Shown here: positions 52,827 through 62,198 of the stretch, one piece after another
How positions within the stretch are numbered: the stretch's first letter is position 1
How the letters are laid out: each line of letters begins with the position of its first letter
Assembly (NCBI GenBank): GCA_034670405.1
Contig: JAXDDX010000013.1
Location: 1,172,501 to 1,236,500 of the forward strand
From: Hoplostethus atlanticus
Taxonomy: Eukaryota; Chordata; Actinopteri; Trachichthyiformes; Trachichthyidae
DNA: 64,000 bases
Direction: 5' to 3'
Notes under the pieces: generated by a model
What the model was told of the DNA's origin: nothing
The model's input: the letters and a program-made list of their open reading frames with translations, nothing else
The model's database searches: none
Made by a program: the position numbers and the translations under genes

Positions 52827-53301
52827 CGGCAGCGATGAGAAACAGAAGTTGCCTGACAACCCGGAGAGGTTCGACCCCGATACCGGTGTACTGGGACAAC
52901 CGGGCTTCACCGCAGGGAAGCACGCCTGGGACGTAGAAGTGGGCGAAAACACCGCGTGGTTTCTCGGCGTGGCTAAAGAATCGGTCCAGAGGAAAGAGAA
53001 AGTATCTTCAGTGCTGAAGAATGGCTACTTGTCTGTGTACTTTTACCACAAAATGTTCTTTGCAGGCACTTCTCCTCTGACGAGGCTCAACTTGAAGAGA
53101 AAGCCTCAGAGAATCAGGGTGCACTTGGACTGCGACAAGGGAAGGGTTTCTTTCTATGACCCACATGACAACACACACCTCTATACCTTCAAGCATGTCT
53201 TCACTGAGAAGGTCTTCCCTTATTTCTGGGTAGGATGTAAGGAGTGCCCTTTGAAAATCAAACCACTGGAGGTTTCTGTGAAGGCTGTTGATTATCTTTG
53301 A
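52827..53301 (+). pseudogene. Orphan TRIM PRY/SPRY exon (unit B), open frame
   Basis: The exon starts abruptly in the PRY region (reading ...[19 protein letters not shown]) and continues without interruption through [45 protein letters not shown] and PYFWVGCK to the stop at 53299-53301. No RING, B-box, coiled-coil exon or splice acceptor lies upstream, because the copied segment began inside this exon. Its frame is intact where the full-length gene at 41.9-43.96 kb has two extra bases. The first in-frame methionine is an accident of replacement (Leu to Met is not needed for function). It is probably unexpressed debris, but it could act as a gene-conversion donor. Confidence 0.88.
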
Positions 53302-55352
53302 GAATATAGCTAATGGAACGATGAATTTGAAGCTTGGCCTTTGATTTGATTGCCTTTGTTGTTGATGAAAATCCATCTGTCTGTAATGTAATGTGATCTC
53401 TTTCTAAAAGTTAATTGCACAAACTTTTGCCTGCAATATCACTGAGTAATAGTTAATAAAAAACTGCGTGTGATTTGGCTAAAGATATTATTTTTGTTCT
53501 TACGAAGCAACAAACTTCCCCTGCTACTTTTTCTGCCCAGAAGAAGAGATGGGAGCTTTTTTAGATTTCACATCACTGGATATAACAAGAAGTCTCAGAA
53601 TCTGAAATCATACTGTGACTGGACTGTAAAGCTCTTGGTACTAGAGCTATAGGCTTCTGGATTTATAATTATTTTAAACATCTTCCTTTCTCTTTTTCTT
53701 TCATTACTCAATACCTTTTTATTATTTGTATTTGTTATTTCTATTTGCAAAAAGTCTGCAAAAAACAGAGGAAAAATACATCTGCATTTTGAGTTATGAT
53801 GGGATACCAAAATTCCAAAAATGTGTTTTTCATCTGCAAGTCAAACTGTACAGTGATCCCATTGGTGTCTGGTTGTTGGTACAAAGTAGTTTCTGAGTCT
53901 AGTGGGCCAGCATGCCAGAAGCTATAAGCCTGTTAGCTTAGTATTGTTGTTGAGGATGAGGCTGGAAAATTGAGTTATGTGTTGAGTGTAACCCCAGGTG
54001 CTGTTTACTGTGCAAAACATTCAAGATCATAATATGAAATCTGGAGAGGGAAAGTCATCATGCTGCCCTCTGGTGGTGACAAAGTGGTAAAGTGAAACAA
54101 AGTTATATGATAGGGTACATCCAATTAATCATGAGAAGGAGTATAATACATAAAACAATATGTAAAACATGAAATTTGGTATACAATGTATACAACACTA
54201 TTGTAATTACTAAAGATGGAAGTCTTATTACAGTGGACGTTATTGCAGGTGTTATCTATTGAAACACAAATTACTCTGGTAAAGTTCATTGAGTTAGTTA
54301 GTCATGAGGGATTATTTTGTTTTTGTTTATGGGTTTTTGTGTTTTTTATTTTTTAGATTATGTTCAGATGTTTCAATATATTTACATATATAATGCCAAA
54401 AATGTATTTGACCATGCAGATAACATATTGTTGAGTGACGAAAATATATTTTGGACATACTTCCAGATATATCAACAGGCATGGGGAGAAAGCTTATTTT
54501 TACTGTCCAGAATATATTTTTAATGAATAAACTTTTTTTTCGTCTATTTTTGTATATTTTCAAAGATATATCTAAACATATTCTAAGCTATATGTGAAAT
54601 ATAATTTATATTTTTTACGTTTTATTATTGATATTTGTAGTAGTAGTATTTGTCACGTTCCTCCCCACACCCACTAATTGAGACGGTCAATTAAACGGAC
54701 CTCTTGCTGCACCACACGTCGAGTTTGGCCACAATTGCTTCAGCTCAAGTTTTCCCCTTGTGTAAGTCCTTAAGTTAGTTATTTTAAAACAAACCTTGAG
54801 AGTTATTATAGAAAGAGAGTTATTTATTATTTAGAGCTTTTTCTGGGCACATTTGGATTGCGTGAATCATATTCAAGTGAGGCTGTAACTAGTTACAGGC
54901 CTAGCTAGGACTAACGGTAGCTAACTAGTTAACTACAACCTGTTAGATTTAGTACCTCGGTCCATTAGTTATTTATAGACTGCATTTTTATGTGTAAGTA
55001 GTTTACAACAAGGTTTGTTTGTTTTTTTAACTTCACGCAGCTACAATTGTGAAATTGTGTTGTTACACCGACCAGTGGTAAATAAAAAGGAGGGTTAAAA
55101 CCTCCAGTAGGTGATGATTATAAGACAGGGAGTCAACTATATTTATAGAAAAGCATTAACTTTTATAAGTTTTTAACTACTTGCTATAATGCATACTCCT
55201 TCATTTAAAGAACTGTTGGGCTGAAAGGTGGGTCAACTATTCAGCCTGTATGAAGCTGGTTACAGCAGGGTCTAGGTGGGTTTACCCTCCACTACATCCC
55301 TGGTGGCCATATATTAAACATGTAGTGATAACAAACAGCTTCTCTTCTCTAG
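53302..55352. other. Intergenic, upstream of PARP copy B
   Basis: This corresponds to 43965-46225 in unit A, with the same AT-rich middle and the same candidate 5' UTR donor (at 54771/54772). About 200 bp present in unit A near 44370-44570 are missing here near 53712. No coding exon seen. Confidence 0.55.
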
Positions 55353-55362
55353 GAAGTGGGAG

Positions 55363-58300
55363 ATGACTGACCTTTCATCCAGCAAACGGAGGAACAGAAA
55401 GAAGGCGGCAGATGCCTTCTCATCCAAGGTCACCTTCCTGAGCCCCTCTCTTCTCCTCCTGGAAGTCCCTGCTGACACCAACACCAGCCTCCCAGTGTGG
55501 GACGCCGTGAGATCCCAGCAGGTCGACGTTGCGTGGAGTGTCAACCCATATGGCGTCAACATTCATTTAACCCCTATTCCTGCTGCGCGAGGTAAGACTG
55601 CAAGTCCTAGTGAGAGGAATATTGCATCCAACACGGCACAGACTACCCTTCCTTCTAGCATCATCCAGCCTCAAATTATCATCCAGCCCATAGCTCAGCA
55701 AAGCGCCGCCACCCAGAACAGCTCCAGTATCCTCCTCACCTTCCCCCAAAACAGACCCCAGCCGCTGCCCAGCACCGGCCCTCCTGGGCAGCTACAGAAT
55801 ATAGCCCCCAGCCCAGTGATGACCACCTCACTCATCGTCTCCCTGCCTGTCATCATCACCCAGCCCCAGTATGCACCCCAGCCCAGCACATCTGCTAAGA
55901 AAGAGGTCTTTTCCATCACCCAGACCCCGACAGGTACCCCGACTAAGCCGCCAGCCCCGCGGGGCCCCGTGTGCCCTGTGTGGCCCTTCCACACCAAGGG
56001 CAACTGCAACGTCCAGATCTGCGACAATTTCCTCTTGACTTTCTGTCGTACAGGCGGGAAGTGTAAGATGCACCACACTCCTTACCCCTTCCACTGGCAG
56101 CTGTGGTGTGTGACCAACCACCAGTGGGTCGACTTCCCCCCTCGTGCTCAGACCCTGTTGGAGAGGATCTACTGTGACGTAAATCAAGTCGTGGTTAACA
56201 TCAAGGATGGGTGAGTAAGAGGGCAGGGCCGGAGATAGATATATATAGAGATATATATAGCTCCCGACTGCGTCCTCCGTGGACCTCCGCCGGACGCCGC
56301 GGCAGGAGACGGCCCGCTCCCGCTCCGTCGCTCCCGCTGGTGCTGGCCCCCGATCTCTCCGCTCCACGCGCCAGCCTCTCACACTGGCGCGTCCCTCTCA
56401 CACTCACATTCACACACACGTTAAAAAGGCCCCAGCTGCAATCAGTCCCAACTGGCTGCAGCTGGAACCGGATCCAGGAAAGAAGCAGTCCACTAACTCA
56501 CCTCTCTCCTGGATCCAATTAAGCCTCCCCCCACCCTCCCTCCAGTCCGCCACATACCCCCACCGCCAAACTGAGGCTGGGGAGCCGTCCGGCCGAAGCC
56601 AACTCCCCCCCCTCCCTCCCCCCCATTTGAGAGCGAGGAAGAAGGCGATAAGGGTCCCGCCCGGAACGGCTCGGAGTCGGTGGGGCCAGGTGATGCTGCG
56701 AGGTGGTGAGGGAGGCGCCTTGCCATCACCGGCCGTCCCCTGGCAGCTGGTGTCGCCACGACGGCACGGCGATGGCGATGTTCTCCCGTCTCTGCCTGTC
56801 GATTCCCGGTCAGGGAACCAAATGTGGCAGGGTGCCACATAACCGGGGTCCTTGACAGACAGAGACATAGGCAGGGGAGAGTTAATTGGCCAGCAGGGCC
56901 GTTTTATTCACCACACAACAATACCAACAATAAACCCGGCCCGGGTCTCGACGGCAGCGCGCCGTCGGCGCCGTCTCCCTCCGCCGGCGCCCTCCTTCGG
57001 TCCCGGTGGGCCAGCCGCGGAGCCCCAAGGCTGCCCCAGCCTGCCAGGCTTCCAGGGGCATCCTGCCCCAACCCCGACTGGTCAGCCCTTGCAGGTGGCT
57101 CCCGACTGCGTCCTCCGTGGACCTCCGCCGGACGCCGCGGCAGGAGACGGCCCGCTCCCGCTCCGTCGCTCCCGCTGGTGCTGGCCCCCGATCTCTCCGC
57201 TCCACGCGCCAGCCTCTCACACTGGCGCGTCCCTCTCACACTCACATTCACACACACGTTATGACATGTAAACTAAGGAAAGGAAAAACACCATTCTCAG
57301 GGTTTTTATTGTGTTGATGGTAAAGGGAGGGGCTCTTCTTCATTCAAAAACAAGGAAAATTCAACAGATTTTACATGTAATCTCACAATGCTGTTGTCTT
57401 TGTAGTCGTCATGTTTACACACTAGATTTTCAAACTATGGACTTGAACAACACCTCCAAGTATGACGGGGTAAGAAGACTGTCAAACACCGATGACCCAG
57501 CCAAGAACCCTTACTTCCCCAGCAAGTTGCAAATCTACTGGTACAACCTCACCTGGCAAGAGTACACTGAGGTTAAGGACCTCTTTCTCTCGTCTCTCTT
57601 TATTTGCTCTGCTTTGCTTTCATAGCCTTTTTCTTCTCTTTCCCCCCCCTCCTCATTCTCTCCTACCCTCCTGTCTCTCTCTTATCTTTCTCTCCTCTCC
57701 ATAGTCCTCTGTTGCTCTCCTTTTATCTCTGTCCCATTCTCATTTTGAATTTTTGGTGGATTCACCCTCAGAGCTGCTGATTCTCATGAAAATGTGCTTC
57801 TTGCACATTGACTGACATGTCTCCTTATAGGATGTGTCCAAGTTGCTCCTAAAGAAGATGAAGGACAAGGAGCCGGAGACGTCCTTTCACATCGGCTCCC
57901 AGGAGTACACAGTGGACTTCACTAGTATGACCCAGACCAACCTGACCACAGGGTACCAGAGAGGCGTTCGCTGCAGACCTGCCTACCGCTCCGCTGCCTC
58001 CATGGAGCCATACCTGAAGTAACTACCCTGCCTCTTTTCTCTCTCCACTTCACTCACATACAAGCTGTGGTGAGACTGATACATTGGTTTGATGTCGGAC
58101 CACTGTTGCCCTTTTATTACAAATCAGATATCTGCAAATCTTCCACCTCTTGATATGATGCAACTGGTTACATATCTTTTGTAAATTGATCAGCTTTACC
58201 TGAATTGATTCTAATGCAACATTTTCTACACAAGTGTGCCTAAATATGCTATTGTGCCTTTAAACTATTATTACTTATTATTATTATTATTACTACTATT

Positions 58301-60313
58301 ATTATCAATGTATTTCCCCCTGGATTTCAATTGAGAGATTTAGTGTCCCATATGTAGACCATGGGACACTAAATCTCTCAATTGAAAGAGGCTTTTCCAC
58401 GCTGCCAAGAATAAACTTATGGGGAAACATTTAGGGCTGCACAGTTAATCATGTATAATTGGTTTCCACATTTAATAATCAGATAATATTGCCATATCAG
58501 CAATAATGAAACATTTCATTTCATTTAGAGCATCCATTGTAGTTGACACCTGCTCTGACTTGTCTATGGCTTTCAGATGTATAGGCTACCAGTTTGTGAG
58601 ATATTGCCTTTAGAATGGTCCCATATCTTGTCATAGCCAAGTTAATAGTATGGCAGTGCATTCTAACCATTGCTTTGGTCTTCCCTTCCCCTTCCTGTTC
58701 TAACTCCTCACACCCAGGACAGGATTCCTGAGTGGGTCCACCCAGCCTGTCGGTGAGCTTCCTGCGGCCAACTTCAGCGTGGACCCTCTGGAGGAGTTCA
58801 GCTGCTGGTACCCCCCGGTGTGGAGCCTTTCCTCTGAGCAGGACTACAGCCTGGTGGACGTCCCGGCAGGCACGCGGGCCTACCTGAAGGTCCAACAGCT
58901 GTTCTACCAGAGCCTGCCTGAGACCAAGGTGGATATCATCGGCATCCAGCAAATCCAGAACCTCCTCCACTGGGACAAGTTCCAAAGGTTTGGCTGCTGT
59001 TTGTCTCTTCTTGTGTGTAGCATTGATGGAGAGGTATTACAGGTATTTTCTGTACTTGCTTTGAAAACTCTGTTATGGAGGAGACTAAAGTTAAACTATG
59101 TTCTAAAGTCATGTAGGCTGAAGGTGAACTAAGTAAGTAGGATTCAACCAATATGAGTTTTTGTGGCAATAAAATACTTTCCCAGCAGCACCCTCAAACC
59201 AATTGAGAGATTTTTAGACTAAGACTAAAAGTGAGGCAATTCTACCTTCAAAATAAAAGCGTACAATTGGTCACTCACTTTTGGTAAAAAAATAATCATT
59301 AGGTTATGTTGATGTGGTGTGAACAGCACTTTTTGAAAACTCACTTAGGTACTTTATATTACTTAAAAAACTGCAACACGTCAATATGGGTGTTATTATC
59401 AAATTTTGATCGGAAGGAGTTTTTAAAAACAATTCTGGTTGTCTTGACAGTGGTAGGCAAACCAACGTGAAAATGCTGAAATATCGCACAATTTTCAGTG
59501 CATATTTTGATCAAATGAAGCACTTGTTACTGTAATTGTTTTACGATAGGCCAATACTAGGTGAGATTAATTAATGTGCTCTACTTTCTCTACTACTTTT
59601 CTCCTTTTCTACTTTTTCTGATCTTAAGTTCTCGGTACTCATATCGGTTCTGAATTGTTATTGGTGCACCTCTAGCTGATAAATATAAGGCCAATATCAA
59701 CACAGTATATCAGCAACCTGATATATCTGTCAAACCGTAGTTTGTATGTGAGTGGAGAAAGATTAAGACAAAGAGAGAACAGAGGCAGGATACTTACTAA
59801 ATACGTATGTGTGGCATCAAAACACTTGAACCTGCAGCACAAATACATTTCCATTGCAGGTACAAGTCCTACATGCTGAAGTGCCACACCATGACGCAGG
59901 AGCCTCTGGAGAGGCACCTCTTCCATGGCACTACCGAGAAGTCCGTGGAGGACATCTGCCACAACAATTTTGACCCACGTGTGTCCGGGGTCAATGGAGT
60001 AGCCTACGGTTATGGCTCCTACTTCTCCTGCAGCGCCGAATACTCCAGCACTTACTCAGCCAAGTTGGGAATGGATGAGGTCTGCCACATGTTCCTGGCC
60101 AAGGTCCTGGTGGGAAAGGTGAGCATGGGAAAGAGAAGCTACCACCGGCCCCCACCCCTGAGCTACAGGAAAAACCAGTACCGTCTCTATGACACCTGCG
60201 TAGATCGCTTGGAGAAACCCTCCATCTTTGTAGTTTTTGATAGTTGTCAGTGCTACCCATACTACCTCATCAAGTACAAGGACCTGCCCAAAGTGATTGA
60301 TTTGGCAGAGTGA
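55363..60313 (+). CDS. TIPARP/PARP7-like mono-ADP-ribosyltransferase, copy B
   Basis: Coding exons are 55363-56210, 57406-57571, 57831-58018, 58718-58987 and 59860-60313, all in phase, giving 641 aa. Compared with copy A it lacks seven residues near position 20 (an in-frame 21-base difference around SPEPPSK) and has about 19 other replacements. The CCCH finger, WWE-type region and H-Y-I triad (HLFHGT, GYGSYF, PSIFVVF) are kept, so it should be an active mono-ADP-ribosyltransferase. In catalytic-domain terms (copy A numbering) it differs by I542V, V565A, S567L, V569M, S600Y, K601R and T602K. Intron 1 is enlarged from 193 bp to 1195 bp by an LTR element starting only about 50 bp after the donor. 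The weak GTTAAG donor of exon 2 is shared. A polyadenylation signal AATAAA lies at 60660-60665. Confidence 0.93.
56260..57261 (-). mobile_element. Non-autonomous LTR retroelement in PARP copy B intron 1
   Basis: GC-rich insertion absent from the same intron of copy A. It carries a 164-bp direct repeat at its two ends (56260-56423 and 57098-57261). On the minus strand a sequence exactly complementary to the 3' end of tRNA-Glu including CCA (56799-56820) follows a segment holding AATAAA (complement of 56903-56908). That is the arrangement of a 5' LTR and primer-binding site. The 5' LTR would then be about 440 bp (57261 down to about 56822), while the downstream LTR is cut to its first 164 bp. 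Only about 375 bp lie between primer site and downstream LTR and nothing coding is recognised, so it is a miniature, non-autonomous copy. The flanking target appears duplicated only as TA. Confidence 0.78.
56799..56820 (-). promoter_or_regulatory. Primer-binding site matching tRNA-Glu 3' end
   Basis: The minus strand reads TGGTTCCCTGACCGGGAATC and two further matching bases. This is the complement of the acceptor/T-arm end of a vertebrate tRNA-Glu(CTC) plus CCA. Reverse transcription of LTR elements is primed at such a site, placed just after the 5' LTR. It fixes the orientation of the element as opposite to the PARP gene. Confidence 0.8.
58325..58387. repeat. Perfect 27-bp inverted repeat unique to unit B
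   Basis: The left arm (58325-58351, starting TTTCAATTGAGAGATTTAG) and right arm (58361-58387) are perfect reverse complements around a 9-bp spacer, ATGTAGACC. In unit A the left arm continues into TCCCATGGTCTACAT. The spacer plus right arm in unit B is the reverse complement of exactly that unit A stretch. This indicates a fold-back or strand-switch copying event in intron 3 of PARP copy B after duplication. Confidence 0.9.
59362..59590. other. Unit B-specific segment in PARP copy B intron 4
   Basis: About 230 bp here replaces about 26 bp in unit A (around 49204-49230). It has no open frame or recognisable repeat termini. Either unit B gained it or unit A lost it; the sequence alone does not decide. 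Confidence 0.65.
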
Positions 60314-62198
60314 AAACGAGGTGGATAAGGGGGGAGTTCGTTGGTTGTTGTTGTTAATTGTTCAGATTGATCTTGAAGGAGTCCAGTTGTAAGATGGACA
60401 GAACTGTTATCAAATCACTTGTGGAGCTAGAATATATCGATTATGTGCAATGAAGTTTTGCTTCACAACAATGAGGAGATGTAAGCAGACAAGTTGAAAC
60501 GTCAGATTGTATTTCCAAAGTTATCAAGGCAAGCACTTTGTTTTTCAAATTATGTTTATTTTGGTTACTGAACATACATTTTATACTGATGGAAATAATT
60601 ATGTTTGTTTTGCTTTCAAAGATGTTCTGGATCAAATTGAAATCTGTCATGTTTATGAAAATAAACAGTTTTTACAGAATACATTCATCTTTCAGTATAT
60701 CAAAGTGATAAACACGTTTGATCATCCACTTTTTATTTATTGAAATACAGCCATAATTCTGAATTCATATCTCCAGAATGGAATGTGATTTAACAAAGTC
60801 GCTTGTAGTAAAAGCATATCTTATATTTCAAAATATTTAATATAAACCTTTTTGCCTCTTAAAAATTTGTTCTTCATCATTTTAAATAATGATGACAAAA
60901 CGTCCATAGAATGCTGGCACACAATTTTTAAGTTTTTGTAACATGATTGTAACATTAAAAACAACCAGGTATTGGTAATTTGCTTGTGAAAGAGAATCAT
61001 AATTGATGGATCCGACAGAAAATGATGACAGCATTGTGACTGCCACTCTAAAGTATTTACCCCTTGGCTCCGCGGCAACAATGACCCTCAAGATACGGTT
61101 TGTATAATATACAGAAATTTTGTAGCCTTTTTCATTTCCACATAAATGTCCAGGTTCACAGACATAGATTATGTTTTGTCCTAGACTACAAAGTTCCTCC
61201 TCCTGGAAATGTCTACAGAAATCTTAATCTAGGACGAGGCTTAATCCATGTTCCTGTAGGCTTTTTTGGCATATCAATGCTACCTACCAATCATTATTTT
61301 AAAGTTTCATGTCTTGAAGTGACATTTAGTCAGTATTTTATGACATTTAAAGACCATTGGAAGAGATCAAACAATAAGGCATACACTTACTTGACAATAT
61401 AATAAATCCCTTTTTTTCTATTTCACTGTGCAACTCTGCTTTTCTGTGAGATTCCAACTTGGTAAGACACATAGGAAATCACAATATCACATAAAAATGA
61501 AACTGGTTCACAAAAACACAAAGATTTTCAATAAGACATCCAAGTCTGAATTATGCACTTTCCACATCAGCAAACCGGAGAGGGATGAGAACATGTCACT
61601 GGAAGGATATGACTTGAAAATCAGATTTAACCATACAGCCACATTTTAAGACACGAAAAGCAACAGAAAAGGCATCATTAGTACATATGTCACAACATAA
61701 TTTCTAGGGCTAGAAATCATGAGATGAAAGGGTCTTTTTGCACCAGATTTCTGATAAGAGCGCCTGTCTCTGTTTTGCTTGGTGTCTTCTTTTTCTCTTT
61801 CTGTATACACACATATGCAATGGCTAAAACAACCCTTAGCATAAAATAGATTTAAAAAAAAAACAATAATGGACCCATGATGCTAAAGTTTTTAGGGGAT
61901 TGTTTAATTTCATGTGACAACAGGGAGTATCATATCCCATTCATGTCATCAGTGAGATCTGTGTCCAATGAAGATGTGTTACTGATGATGAGGGAAGGGT
62001 CAAGGGCAGCTACTGTACATGGTTATCCTCCGAGGCTGGTGACTTACGACCATACAAATGTCCAGGTACAACAATGAGCATGTGTTCAGTCCTTCGCAAA
62101 TGAGTGTGTGCAGTGAATCCAATTGGTCCTGTGAGGGGATTTAAGGGGAGACGGGAAAGGGGGAGGTGGTGGGGAAGTCATTGCAAGAGTGTGGTGGT
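60314..62198. other. Convergent intergenic region between PARP copy B and tubby gene
   Basis: Counterpart of 49951-51816, nearly identical. It contains the PARP copy B 3' UTR (AATAAA at 60660-60665) and the probable 3' UTR of the tubby gene on the minus strand. No coding exon seen. Confidence 0.55.

Noticed and set aside
56210-57317. Several overlapping open frames of 103-187 codons on both strands in PARP copy B intron 1
   Set aside because: They coincide with a GC-rich LTR element in which stop codons are rare. The same peptide appears in both 164-bp repeats, and there are no gag/pol-type motifs.
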